Assembly (NCBI GenBank): GCA_025617745.1
Contig: CM046856.1
Span: 35,520,208-35,584,207 of the forward strand
DNA: 64,000 nucleotides
Reading direction: 5' to 3'
Source: Heliocidaris erythrogramma
Taxonomy: Eukaryota; Echinodermata; Echinoidea; Camarodonta; Echinometridae
Shown in pieces: positions 1-12,160 of the stretch. The notes under the pieces were generated by a model. That model saw only the letters and a list, made by a program, of their open reading frames with translations. It was not told the origin of the DNA and ran no database searches. The position numbers were made by a program, and so were the translations under genes. Every line of letters begins with the position of its first letter. Positions within the stretch are counted from its first letter, which is position 1.

Positions 1-290
1 ATACCTGTCCTCGGAAGTAAAGCCATGTAGAGCTGGGTGTGTGTGTGTGTGTGGGTGTGCGTTTGTTTAGCATTATGTCCGAGGACATTTTCGGACAGAG
101 AACAAAAAAAAATCATGACAACAATGGTCCTCGGAAGGCGGACAATAGTCCTCGAACGTCGAACAATGAATTTATGCCTTATTCCGTCGACTGTCCGAGG
201 ACGAGTAACAATAGAGGAACAATAGTTGTCCTCGGAAGTAAAGCCATGTAAACGTGGGTGTGTGTGAGTGTGTGTCTGTAGATATGGGTA
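1..290. repeat. Left-edge repeat with GTCCTCGGA motifs and (GT)n
   Basis: The phrase GTCCTCGGAAGTAAAGCCAT appears near position 9 and again near 228, each followed by a GT-rich run. Between them are further GTCCTCGGA or TCCGAGGAC pieces in both orientations. This looks like a duplicated repeat cut by the window edge. Short ORFs over it are low-complexity translations. Confidence 0.6.
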
Positions 291-1421
291 GTAATTTAAT
301 GTTGGATATCTTTTCTTAGTGTGTAAAGAATCTAAGTATATATCTGCAAGGCAGTAAAATACTGCCCAATTTGTAACTGGAATTATTAATATAGTTCAAA
401 GATTGTGCCACATGAAGACGTTTTTATCATCACTTGCCATTATTTTATTCGCACATCATTCAGTAACTCGTGACATTTTAGTCAGATAAAATAATACATA
501 TGGCTATCAGCCTGATTAGTTTATAAACCAAATCGAAATAGTAACAGCACTAATTTTCAAAACTAGTCATTTAATTTAACTTTTGAATGATAAGGCAAGA
601 TTGGACACTCACGATGTTAAATTTTTTTTAATCAAGTTTACTTTACCTATAAATGATGAAATTATGAATGCAAATATCTTGCAATATATATATATATCTA
701 TATACATGATATATGTATATAAATATTTATATACAGAGAGAGAGAGAGAAAGAGAGATTTATGTCACATTATGGTTCAGTTCAACATGATACTGATATAG
801 TAAAATCTCCCACTATATACTTTCGTGTATTGTATTTCGTTATCATATTGTATAATCATGACAATGGTTCATGATAATTAAGATTTGAAACACTCTCAAA
901 ATATTTCACCTTCAAAAAGAAGCATGTCCAATTTCAAAATAAATGACAACGTCCCGTCGTATACTATAAATCAGAGTCACAATGAGGAAAGTGTAAAGAA
1001 AATCATTTTTCGATAAATCTTTCAGCTATCTATAATTACTATTATAGATAGATCACAAGGTATGGGGTTCGAATCCTCGCCACAGCAATAACGTCCTTTA
1101 GCAAATCGTTAATCAACATTTGCCACTCTCCACCCAGTCCCAGATGAGGTGAAATATATTCCGCAAAGCGAAACCTTTTGAACAACATTGCATTAATCTT
1201 AAGTGTGCATGATTGTTCTGTTGTTATGAAATTACTGACCCAAAATGAAGCTTATAATGTCTTTCTTACTGATTTTCAGGATGTCAGTGATCGTAAAACT
1301 CCCCGTCAACCATTTAATTGAAAAAGAAAAATTATTCAGAAGATTTTTAAAGAACCAACATTATCAAAACAATCCAAGTATAAATCTTACCTAAATAGAT
1401 TCAACTCTATTATTCCATTAA
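291..1421. other. AT-rich stretch with no recognised gene; one pol III B-box-like site
   Basis: Nothing coding is supported here. There is a (TA)n/(GA)n microsatellite at about 686-756. At 1072-1088 the phrase GGGGTTCGAATCCTCGCC matches a tRNA/SINE B box, but no A box or tRNA fold is visible upstream. It is probably a degraded tRNA-derived SINE. Confidence 0.45.
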
Positions 1422-2021
1422 AGGCCAAGTCCACCCTAACAAAAAGTTTATTTGAATAAATAGAGAAAAATCCAACAAGCATAACACTGTAAATTTCATC
1501 AAAATCGGATGTAAAATAAGAAAGTTATGGTATTTTAAAGTTTCGCTTAATTTCGCAAAACAGTTGTATGCACATCCTGTTCAGTATGCAAATGACGGAA
1601 CCAGTGACGTCACCCACTATTTCTTTTGTATTTCATTACATGAAATACGAAATATTTTAATTTTTCCTTGTTATAATGTGAAACAAGGTTTGATTCCTCG
1701 CTGAACATGTGTAATTGCCATTGTTGCAACCTATACATAATTCAATGAGAGCTTCCTCATTGTGAAATCTGCAGAAATTTAACAAATCTGTATTTCACAT
1801 AATAAAATACAAAAGAAATAGTGAGTGGGTGACGTCACTGGTTCCCTAATTTCCATACTGAGCAGGATGTACATTATAACTGTTTTGCGAAATTAAGCGA
1901 AACTTTAAAATACCATAACTTTCTTATTTTACATCCTATTTTGATGAAATTTTCAGTGTTATGTTTGTTGGATTTTTCTCTATTTATTCAAATCAACTCT
2001 GTGTTAGGGTGGACTTGGCCT
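1422..2021. mobile_element. MITE with ~220-bp inverted ends and TTAA flanks
   Basis: The element begins AGGCCAAGTCCACCCTAA and ends with the inverse, TTAGGGTGGACTTGGCCT. It is flanked on both sides by TTAA (1418-1421 and 2022-2025). The arms, about 1422-1655 and 1790-2021, are near-perfect inverted copies, including the phrase GTGACGTCACTGGTTCC. No transposase is encoded. The TTAA target suggests a piggyBac- or Kolobok-type non-autonomous element. A one-armed relative lies at 14137. Confidence 0.85.
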
Positions 2022-2587
2022 TTAAGTAAAAGACAGTATTTTCATAATACATTAAAGTATGCATAAAATAACATTACACCATGCAGAATTACGGAATTAT
2101 TCTATGGGGCAGGGCCAATACCACAGCTTTGGACTTTACATTCTACATTAAAATGGGGTAATCCGAATTCTCGCACGAGCAGATTTTCGTGCACATTAAG
2201 TAAGATTACAAGTTTGTTAAGTTATTACTATTTGCTTTCTATTTTATACTTGATCATTAATTTTGTTGATGATTCACATGGTTACTTGTGTATGATAAAT
2301 TCATTTTGACTATTTTATTTATTAATAATTTGTATTTATTATTATTATCTTTTATTGTATTGTCAATGTTATATTTGCAGGAACTTCTTGCAAACTCTTG
2401 TGGAAATCACTGATGAAGCCACCTTTGTCATGCTGGTAAACGTAAAATAAGACTAAATAGATAAATAAATAAATAAATATATAATACATTATAGCCCCTC
2501 CTTTTAAACGATTAAATATTTCTGCACTTTCTTTCATCGTCAGATATCAAACTAAGCAACTATATTTATGTATAGTATTATCACATC

Positions 2588-2710
2588 ATTATCATCACCA
2601 CCACCACCATCATCACCATCACCACCACCATCATCATCATCACCACCACCACCACCATCATCATCATCACTGATCACCACCACCGACCATCATCATTATC
2701 ATCAGGCACC
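2588..2710. repeat. (CAT/CAC)n microsatellite
   Basis: Imperfect trinucleotide run of CAT, CAC and ACC units. Confidence 0.9.
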
Positions 2711-2831
2711 ACAACCCCATTTACATGACCAAGTTAGATAAAAGAAAAGTATTCGAAAAAAAAACATAGTAGAACATCAACTGGATCACATGGACTTTGC
2801 ACAAGTTCGCGATAATTCATAATAATTTATT

Positions 2832-2865
2832 AGGTGGGCTGTACTTCGAGTACAGTCCACCTTAT
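2832..2865. repeat. Short perfect hairpin
   Basis: AGGTGGGCTGTACT and AGTACAGTCCACCT face each other around a TCG loop, with a single G-T wobble. Nothing around it is recognised, and it probably marks the end of a dispersed repeat. Confidence 0.7.
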
Positions 2866-3511
2866 ATTTTGTACGATTTTTTCTTTCTTTCTTTATTTAG
2901 TTTTATTTCTACCCACTATGGCTTATTCAAATGTATTCAAATTTGGTACAATGGTAAATATGGTTATTGTCTCAGCACAGAAATTGTTTCAACATATATA
3001 GTACATCCATCGTGACGTCATCTAGGCGCCATTTTGTAAAATTCCCACATATGCTCTATCTCTGCAATACGAAGTCATAACATAACCATATTTGGCATGA
3101 TACAACTTAAATAAAAGAGAAATTGATTGCGTCGGTGAAGATGCGCGCGCGCAAAATCCGAAAATGCTCAAAATGGTCTATAATTGACTTTGGGCATGTT
3201 TCAGGCCATTTTAAACATTTCAAAATTTTCCTCACCGCGTGCATACGCGCGCATCAACGGTCAAGTTCCGTATACAGCGTGAAAATGACTGTTGGATTTT
3301 TTAGCATTTTAATTGAAACACCAAGAGTCGCACATGGAGGCTGCCATTTGCTTTCCTGGATGGCATCACATAAGCGCAGCCAACAAAACTCATGCGCGTT
3401 TCAGTGCGCGCATTGTAATCCCTGCGCTAAAATGACAATTAAACTACGCAATTTCATTGCGTTTTAAGTTTGAACGCATCAGAGGTACGTGTAGCTCAGC
3501 CGTTCGTTAGT

Positions 3512-3663
3512 ACTTTTTTTTTGCACGGTCACATGGTGTTATTTGATCAATCAGGATGGCTACATTCTTGAACCCGTTTTATAAAACCATTTATAAAACG
3601 GGTTCAAGAATGTAGCCATCCTGATTGGTCAAATTACACCACGTGACCGTGCAAAAAAAAAGT
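3512..3663. mobile_element. Foldback MITE (~72-bp arms, very small loop)
   Basis: The left arm starts ACTTTTTTTTTGCACGGTCA and the right arm ends with its inverse, TGACCGTGCAAAAAAAAAGT. The inner parts GAACCCGTTTTATAAA and TTTATAAAACGGGTTC almost touch. The arms match nearly throughout. No coding capacity and no clear target duplication. Confidence 0.8.
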
Positions 3664-3824
3664 GATAACACACGGCAAAAAGGCTCTAAAGCACGTGTGT
3701 AATTGGGTTTTTACAGACGTGTATCAATCAGTACACACACACACTCTAAAGCACGACTGAGCTGCGCGTACGCGTACATTTGGTGCGTGCAAACTTAAAA
3801 CGCAATGAAATGAGTACCCCCTCC

Positions 3825-4060
3825 CCCCCCCCCCCCCGACAATTACCCCTAAATCGTTGTCTGAGGGGTAGTAGAGGTATTCAAGACGATAGTGGTCCGA
3901 AGTACATAATAGGGTTTTGTCTGGGAGTAATTGTCCTGGGTAATACTGGAGGTAGCTGTCCGGATGAAATTTGAAAATTTCCGTGCGTAATTGTCCTACA
4001 GGGATAGTAGTTCAGGGATAGGCGATAGTCCAGGGGGTAATAGTCCGGATATAGGAACAA
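3825..4060. repeat. Dispersed repeat rich in TAATTGTCC / AGGGGGTA motifs
   Basis: After a C tract the sequence alternates phrases such as TAATTGTCCTGGG and TCCAGGGGGTAATAGTCC. The same vocabulary recurs at 46531-46715, so both belong to one dispersed family. Not coding. Confidence 0.55.
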
Positions 4061-4084
4061 CCGAACTAATTTCCATCCTGTGCT

Positions 4085-4090
4085 TTTATT
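4085..4090 (-). promoter_or_regulatory. Candidate poly(A) signal of the sulfotransferase gene
   Basis: TTTATT on the plus strand reads AATAAA on the minus strand, about 160 bp past the stop codon at 4252. It is the nearest canonical signal, but transcript ends are not known. Confidence 0.4.
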
Positions 4091-4251
4091 CCTTTTGGTT
4101 CGAATTGGATGAAACCGCATTAATCCCCAACACCAACTATGATTTGGGCAAGGGTTGTCTTCATAGATTATCAAAATTCCCATCCCTGCTCCATTTGCCA
4201 TTGTTTCCATCCTAATCTGTCCGATTTACAGTATCCCATAGTGTAATTTTT

Positions 4252-6771
4252 TCATGATTTAGGTACAAACCATGGTTTGGAATAGCCAAAGAGAGAGAAG
4301 TCCTTTTCATATATGTCCCATAATTTGACCAGGTCTTCGTGAGGGAGTTGAGTATAATACGCATCGTAAACACCTCTTTCTGAGCTGTTCGTCGGTCTAC
4401 TCGTTTCCGCGCCGAGGTATTTCACTTTCCCATTCACTCCCAATTGCTCTAGAAAGTACTTTGACTCTTCAACTACGTCTTCGAGGTGGCCAATGAAGTC
4501 GTAATCGACGGCGCATGGAGAACATATCTTGTACATCTCCGCCCAGTGGTCACTGAAGTAAAAGTCTTGTTTTTCGAACATCCTGCGCCGCTCGGTATGC
4601 GTCAAGTACTGCACGAACTCGAACCATGTCGTATTCTCTCCGCTAATCAGTTCGGCCTCGCTAGCTCCTGGCCGCCATCGTTTGATGATCTCCCTCCCGA
4701 AGCGATGAAATTGTCGATTGCTGCGATAAATCTTCAAATTTTCTAACTTGTTCCTAAAAACAGACAGAACTCTGTCAAAAGGATTCCTCACAAAGAAAAA
4801 TTTCTTGTAGTCGCGGAGAATTCGTTTCCGTTCGTCCGATCCGTATGTTTTCAGAAATGTGAATTTTCCGTTGATGTGGACTTCATCGGACGTCAGGCCG
4901 TCTACGGAGTCCGTTTGATTGTCAAGTACCATGAGTATCCTCTTCCAGTTGCTGCACCCCACCTTCGGTATGAAACAGTATACAAGTTTGTATTCTTCGA
5001 CGACAAGCATGTGTTTTATCGTATAATCTGATACTGTGTTCGGTATATCTGCCAAATTGCACTCCTTTCTCAACGTAGAGCGTCGTTCCATCTGACTGCG
5101 CTCGACAGCAACTTTCGGATCTTCCGCATATTGTGGTGCACTTTGTACTCGACTGACTTGATTGTGAAACGGTGAACCTGGAGAAGAATAGCAAAGTGAA
5201 AATAGAAGTCACTTTTTTTGAATTTCACTGGTCCACATTAGTTTTAGTTAAACTTCATTTTAAAATATGGATGAAGATCATCTTTTGTAGGTCGTTAAAT
5301 AGGTTAAATGTCAATTGTTCGCGGTGCAGCCACAACTATTGAAAATAAACATAAGGAAACCAATAGATTAATGATTAAATCCACTTTCTGAGACACTGTG
5401 AACTCAAATGACTCGATTGTGAATAAGTTTATTTACTGAGAAGGAATGCAACGATACGTGAAAATTTCAATCATTTCTCTGGTCCACACTTTTGACAGCT
5501 AAACTTCATTGTCAAACATGGATGACAGACATCTAGCTAGGCCATTAAACATGTTAGATGTAAATTGTTTACTGTAAAGCCAAAAGTATTGAAAATAAAC
5601 ATGAAAAATTAATAGTTAAATGATTCGATACATGACTGTCTTCTTCATTAATAATTGGTATGACAGTGGGAGGATCTGTGGGGTAGGCCTATACACGTGT
5701 CCGCTACCAACAAGCCAAAAAAAAAAAAAAAAAATTGCCATAGGCCAAACACCCATGCCAACTCCCCCGCCACCCACCCCCCCCCCCCCCAAAGCAAACA
5801 CTTGCAAAAAGGATACTGGTACTGTACCCCCCCCCCCCTTCCCATCCCACCAAATTCGAGAATTATGGTTGTACTTGTCAGTATTTTTATGTTTTCACGC
5901 CCCCCCCCCTCCCCTGTCAGAGGATCGAGGATCGGCTTCTGTATTACTGCATAACAATCAGTTATCAAATTACTTCATATAGGTGGAGATTTGTGTACCC
6001 CCCCCCCCCCCCCCCCCCCCTATAAGAGAATTTTGCATCGATCATTATAAAAAAATAACCAGCTTTCCAAGTATTTTAAAGCACCGTGGTATGGTGGTTC
6101 ATTCATTTTCTTCTGGGTATCTGGGAGCATTTATTTCTTGAAATGCACGGTGCGCTCATTACGGCCGCCGGAGCTTAATCTAGTGTCAGTGGCGGGTTGG
6201 GGGGGGGGGGGATCCCGGCCCGGCCACCCCCACAGTTTCAAAGAAAAGTATACATTGTGCCCCCCCCTTTTTTTTTTATTGTGCCTCCCTTTTAGAACTG
6301 ATACCCTTTTTTATTGCATTTTTATATTTTTATTTTTATTTCTTTTACTTGTCAGAGAATTACGGAGGAAAACTGGACACCATAAAATCTGACCCCCCCC
6401 CCCCGAACGACTTTTGGAGGGCTGGCGAAAAAGAAACAAACGGATCTTCCTCCAAGCAGCTCCCTAAAGATGTCAGCCCTGCATTTGTGTGCCTCCCCCT
6501 TTTTTAAAACAAAATCCTGGATCCGCCCCTGTCTAGTGTAATGATAATAATCGAAACCCTTTGGAAGCGCATAGCTTAGGGACGTTATAATAATTATACA
6601 AGAACTTTCGTTTTACTATTAGTATTAGCGTTTACCTCTTTCATGTGTGATCGTAGCCATGTAGAAACCCGTCTCCCACGCCACAATCATCATCCCCGCG
6701 ACCACGCATAACGTACACCACCTCATCAAGGTTCGCTTCATCAGAATCGGGTTGAGATCCTCAAGAGCCAT
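4252..6771 (-). CDS. Carbohydrate sulfotransferase, CHST8-14 family (two coding exons)
   Basis: Golgi type II membrane enzyme expected to move sulfate from PAPS to a sugar of a glycan chain, such as chondroitin or dermatan. Coding exons are 6636-6771 and 4252-5177. The donor (G|GTAAAC) and acceptor (CTCCAG|GT) join in phase 1 and give 353 aa, close to human CHST11 (352). Residues 1-11 are cytosolic, followed by a hydrophobic anchor around residues 17-35. The 5'-phosphosulfate loop is CFIPKVGCSNWKR and the 3'-phosphate site is FVRNPFDRVLSVFRNK; both have the key Lys/Arg/Ser residues. The start at 6771 was chosen because MALEDLNPILMKR resembles the CHST11 N-terminus. A (CT)n tract followed by ATATAG lies only 7 nt upstream on the coding strand, so a 5'-UTR intron acceptor at 6779-6780 is possible. 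The exact vertebrate orthologue and acceptor sugar cannot be assigned. Confidence 0.93.
5200..5605. repeat. Diverged direct duplication in the sulfotransferase intron
   Basis: Two segments about 250 bp apart share CTGGTCCACA, GCTAAACTTCATT and ATTGAAAATAAACAT in the same order (about 5226-5360 and 5477-5605). Similarity is moderate. The function is unknown. Confidence 0.55.
6187..6531. mobile_element. hAT-like non-autonomous element with 8-bp target duplication
   Basis: The element runs from CAGTGGCGG to CCTGGATCCGCCCCTG and is bracketed by the direct repeat TCTAGTGT (6179-6186 and 6532-6539). An 8-bp duplication and CAG-type ends fit the hAT superfamily. The interior has long G, C and T tracts and no transposase. 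It sits in the intron of the sulfotransferase gene. A similar CTGGATCC(G/A)CCCCTG end appears at about 25562-25577. Confidence 0.8.
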
Positions 6772-6785
6772 CACGTATCTATATG

Positions 6786-6976
6786 AGTAAGAGAGAGAGA
6801 GAGAGAGAGAGAGAGAATTTAGTATTAGTAGTAGTAACAATGATAATGATGGTAATAATGACGATGATGATGACAATAATAATGATAATAATAATAGTAA
6901 TGATAATTATTATAATGATAATAAATAATAATAATAATAATAATTATAATAATAACAATGCAATAATAATTGCTTC
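6786..6976. repeat. (GA)n and (AATGAT)n microsatellites
   Basis: A GA run (about 6788-6816) is followed by imperfect AAT/GAT trinucleotides to about 6970. It lies directly upstream of the sulfotransferase start codon on the other strand, where the GA run reads as a CT polypyrimidine tract. Confidence 0.85.
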
Positions 6977-6989
6977 TTTAATATGATTT

Positions 6990-7750
6990 ACGAACGAGTT
7001 ACGACTTCCAACAACCACTGGTCGGTATAGTTGTCAGAGATCGCACAGATGTTTTCGTCAGCTTTTAAAAGGTTGTCTGTGGTTGGTGACTTGTTGGAGC
7101 ATCTTGGGCGGCTGGAGGTTTGAGCCATGGTCTCACTAGCCTTGCGACCAGCACTGACAACCAACAGTAATCAACACCATCCCAAAGACTTTCATCAGTT
7201 TCATGTAACCAACTCAAGAGTAATTTTGGTTGTATTCGAAAGATTGTTTTGCTTATCGAAGAGATGATTTGATAAATAGAATACACACTTTCAACTCGAT
7301 GGTAGAAATTGGAGAGCCATATTGGCTGTTTCCTCTTCATGCTTTGTTATGAGCTTGTTAAATTTGAGTAATTCATCCAGACAACCTCGAATACATCCTT
7401 GCTTTACACCTATATAATTATATATTATTCATGTTATTCATGTATTAATTGCAATAACTGGTGGCCTATTCACCATAACCTGGCATAATAATCTACCCAT
7501 AATTTTGCACCAGTGATTCATAGCCTTCCCACAGGTATATCTCCGACTGCCGTAAGAACATCGGCCATCAGCTAGTCTAGGACCGGGTGTTTATAATTGC
7601 CGAATTGACGACCGTTCTTTATACAAGCGGTCTCCAATCAGTCTTTGATGATCGGGGATTGGTGTACAACCGATCGGCGACTATCCTACAACCGATCGGC
7701 AACTAATCACAGACAGGTATGTTTTGCAGCTTGGTTGTACGGCCAGTGAG
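6990..7750. other. No recognised gene
   Basis: Short ORFs occur on the minus strand (7065-7340), but the translation matches no family I know and the region shows no splice pattern. At 7675-7705 CAACCGATCGGC repeats twice. Confidence 0.4.
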
Positions 7751-7755
7751 ACTAA

Positions 7756-8576
7756 AGCCCGCCGCACACGATACGATCAGTCTGCGATCCGAAGAAAATG
7801 TGATAACATTTGATACAAACATTTAAACACACAAAATGTTTGGGTTGAGGTTCTAAAGAGTCATATTTTTATTTATATAATTTATTTTTATTTATTTATT
7901 TATTTCCGTTTTATTTACGCAGGGTAGCCCTTTCAGTTGTGAAACTGATTTACAAAGGGGCCCTGGAACACAATAAAAACTATACATTTTACATAGAAAT
8001 ATAAATATAAATATAAAATATTGAATCAATGAATACAAAACAAAGTACAAGTACATTATGCATAAAGTAAATTATACGGAAATGAACAATACAAAACAAG
8101 GGGTGAAAGAGACAAAGTCTAGAGAAGTTAATAAAAATTTAAAATATAAAAGACGGAGTCTAAACCAGAGGTTTAGGAATAAAATGATTAGTAGTTGATA
8201 GAATTTTACCTTTAATCTTAAACAATTATTGAAGAGATGTTGTATTTTGAAGATTAATATATGAATAGTAAAATGAATAGTAAAATCGAAAATAAGGCTT
8301 ATTGCGAGCATTCTAGTCGGAGAATATGTGAATCGGCTCCGAGTCGTAGACCAGAGCTGCAGTTCTACGATTCTCTACGATTTGAAACTGATTTGGCCCT
8401 TATTCTGAGTACAAGGCTGACAGCGCACCAAATCATTATGTTTAGTACTGATATTATTTTCCAGAACCTGAATAAAGTAGATTTTATATGTTAAAATGCC
8501 CATATTTAATGCTAATTGCGATTTATTTCCAAAATCGGATCGCAGTCGATCGTATTATGATAATGTTCGGTGGGCT
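7756..8576. mobile_element. TIR element with GCCCGCCGCACA ends
   Basis: The left end reads AGCCCGCCGCACACGATACG. The inverse of the right end is AGCCCACCGAACATTATCAT, and both continue into ACGATC and CTGCGATCCGA. The interior is AT-rich and holds a GGGTAGCCCTTTCAGTTGTG segment (7921-7970) and no transposase. No clean target duplication was found. The family is not identified. Confidence 0.6.
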
Positions 8577-8579
8577 TAG

Positions 8580-11090
8580 AAGATCTATGAATAGTACTTT
8601 AACATATAGGTTTCTACCCCGGTCATAATTTCAAATTAATTTAATATTGCCACTATGGAGACTATAAAAAGTAAGTGTAAAGAGGGAAACTAAGGATACC
8701 AGATGACCTTAATGTTTGTGTTAATGACATATTGTGACAAGAACTAAAGTTGATTTGAAAGCTCGCCATGAAATGTTCAGGGAACAGGTATTGTGCATTG
8801 GTGCTATATTCAACCCGCTCCCTTTGACTTTGTATAATAAAACATTTGGAAATGTTATGTTTTACCTAAGTGGTCATAACATAATTATAAGCTTAGATCC
8901 TTGCAAAATTCATAGAAAATATAAGTGATACTACTACAACATCACCTATGAAATTCCATTGAAGATGGTTACGTAGTTCCTAAGATATTACCATTCAAAA
9001 TCTCACTGCATTTTTGGGAGACACTCCGTATATATACGTGGTATAAAAGGGTATAGCACACAGTAACTGTTGTGATATGCAATTTATAATTTAATTATTC
9101 ATACCAATAGTTAAGATGATGTTTTATGATGACTTAAACCAAGAACTTAACTTTTAAAACGAATAGGCCTACAGGCATATAGGCCTGTTTGTAAATTAGA
9201 TGGCACTGCTGGTACTATAGGCCTGTAGGCCTATGCGTTTAACATAATTATTTCCATTGAAAATTGATATTCGTTTCCATTAAGAGCTGTCTGCTAATTA
9301 CTGAATGGCTGATACACATTTTGATTTCACCAACAATCATTTTATGTATTTCACTATCGATTTAATAACGATAGAGGATAAATTCAGTTCATTGCTTTGA
9401 TAGTTAATCTTAACAACCTCGTCTTCCACGTACCTAGCTTTTCGCTTCTTCTGTTTCCTACTTTACGCTGAAAATGACAAACATTGTAATATCTGAAAAT
9501 ATGAATATTCATCAGTTCGTTATCCGAGGCAGGCTGTTGACAGAATCATTATTTCTGCATTCATCTCTGTCATGTGATATATGCTGTTGTCGTGGAAAAA
9601 AGTGGCTACATTCCAAATTCCACTTCATTTATTCCGCTCTTTCTCCGTTACTATCCCACCCATTTTACTTATACTCAAATCAAGTCCCTTCAGGGCCACA
9701 ATATGCGACAATGGCGCGAGTGCGAGATAGACCGCCTACGTACTTGATATAAAATTCACGACAAACTTTGCGACTAGTCGTGAATTTCGTTGTAAATATC
9801 GGCGCCAATATTCACGACTTGTCGCAAATTTTGATAGAAGCAAGTCGATCATGGCCTGTCTGAACGTACTGGAAATAGTTTTGAAACTTACATAACATCG
9901 ATGCTATGTACTACGTGTGAACATAACTTATTTATGTTAGGTTTACATGTATGCTCATGTTTCTTTCATGCTTGTTCATTACATCTGCCAGTCACCCTCC
10001 ATTCCATCTCCATCCACACCACCTGTTCATTGTACATTTCATCCCATTGTTATGTTCCCTGCATACATACTATGTGCAGTCACTGTTGTATATTGCAGTG
10101 TATATACACATTGTGCATTTTGTTTGCATTTGTATTGAAGTTAGACACACTGCGTGTATCATGGTCATTGCAAACACATTATATTATATAAATAGTGCAT
10201 GGTCTATCATGCACTATACTGGATTATGTGCACGACAAATACTAAATTATCCCGGTGCAGTTTTATTTCACCTAGGTCGCAGGCTGAGGTGAAATAGACC
10301 TGTGTGTGTCATGGTCGATCATTGCTGAACACATAATATAATGTTATTACTTTCTTACTTAACTACACACACGCCTGATGTTCACCTTTGTTTATCCCTT
10401 ACGCCACCCTACACTAGTATTTGCGATCAGTCCAACTCTCTGGGGCCTTGGCTCACTCGGCCGCGAGTTCGCCCTAGTGCCGAGTTAGCCCGGATCCCTT
10501 TAAATGTCGGTCCAAGAATTGTAAATAACCATAATTACCTATTTGATACACACGTCTGTACAATCACAACTACACCCACACACATGCACACGCTGTACGT
10601 TTTTCTTCAATTACTATATCCGTCGTCTTCGCGGCCAAAAACTATACTTACCTGTAGAGCTCAACCAAAATTCCTCTAGTAAATTCTTCACCAAATATTG
10701 TTGGAGAGTTATACCACAAATCAAAATTCACATGTTAAACTTCACGTAATATTCCTCCCACATTTCAAGATACTTCTGCATTAAGTGTTTAGGCCTACCA
10801 CCATGGAAAGGCAATGCAGTCTATACACATTATTAAAGTGCCACGATAATCAACTCCTTTGATTGTGGGCATCGACGAAAAGAGAAGAGGAGAAGGCAGA
10901 ATAACACAGGTTATCCTCATTGTCATTTGTTGCATTTCAATGTAAGTTCCGGCACTAATCGCCAACAATATGATACAAGCGACAACGTGAATACAATCGC
11001 CGAGAACGTCCTTGAGGAGAGTTATATATCGATTTTCAGCTTCGTTCAACATTTATTTTGCCTCTGGGGCGATCTGTTGGCGCTGCAACT
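8580..11090. other. Gene-free stretch
   Basis: No coding region is supported. At 9163-9235, TAGGCCTA-type palindromes cluster (AGGCCTACAGG, TATAGGCCTG, CTGTAGGCCTAT). At 9752-9835, ATTCACGAC and GTCGTGAAT pieces form a partial palindrome. Several 60-110 codon ORFs (9474-10749) have no recognisable protein similarity. Confidence 0.5.
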
Positions 11091-12160
11091 ATTTATCCTT
11101 TTGGAAAGGCAGCTGACATTGTAAAAATATTAGGTATTTATATTTCATTAGATCCTAATGATGAATTATAAAGAGATTTTGAGCAAAATTAATAATTTGT
11201 TAAATTGGTGGAAACAAAGAGATCTCACTCTGATTGGGAAAATTCACTTGCTGAAAACATACGCATATTCAAAAAATGATTTATGTGAGTTCTTTGACTC
11301 CGACGCCTGAATGGGTTTTCAAGGAAATTGATGAGATCTGATTTAATTTTCTATGGCGAGGGAATGACAAGATAAAAAGAAGTACTTTGTATCTTGATTA
11401 CAAACAAGGAGGACTGAAAATGCTTAACCTTTTTTAGTCTTTTTGTGAAGGTACAAAGGGAGATGTGGATCAAAAGAGTTGTCATTGGAGATTAGAAAGT
11501 GAAATGGAAAAAGCACAGTGTACTTCAAACTTTTACTGACACCATTTGGAGGAAATCTAATTTTCTATCGTAATTATTTACCTAACAATGATCAACATAG
11601 AGTTACCAAAGTACTACCAGGAAATGTTAACTATTTGGTATATAATATGAATGCGTTTATTAAAAAGGATGCAACTAATAAAAGAAATGATTTTTTTTTT
11701 CAATAATAGGTGTATTCATAAGAAAGGAAAAACATATTTTCATGAAAATCTTTTCTTAAAAAACACATATAAATTGCACCATATTACAGATGAAGAAGGA
11801 ATATTGAAGTTAGACACTTATTTCTGATGCATGGGACTAGATGAAGAGGAAATAGCACTGATTAAAGAAATATATGCAGATATGCCTGAAGAATGGAAAA
11901 TCGATTTAAGAAAGCATTACTTCAGTTGACGGTCGAAAAATAGAATTCATGTTTTCAAAGAAAACTTTTCAATTTGAATCAGTTTGTTCAAAGAATTTGT
12001 AAAGGGCTTGCATACAAAAGATGGCTGACATTCCTGTTAGTTTTCAGAATTTACAATTATCATATATGTTCGTAAAAGAATTTGAAAAGGTTTTTTGTCG
12101 TCCTAGATTAAGCACATTGGATAATAAATTGAGAGAATTTCAATTTAAATTGCTCTATGA

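Noticed and set aside
1066..1095. tRNA gene at the GGTTCGAATCC site
   Set aside because: Only a B box is present; no A box, anticodon arm or acceptor stem could be folded.
3123..3467. 114-codon plus-strand ORF
   Set aside because: No similarity, no codon structure and it lies in a repeat-like region with CGCGCG-rich phrases.
4486..4746. Plus-strand ORF opposite the sulfotransferase
   Set aside because: Shadow of the sulfotransferase exon on the other strand.
5616..5982. Pro- and Gly-rich ORFs on both strands
   Set aside because: They come from C tracts in the sulfotransferase intron and have no splice or family support.
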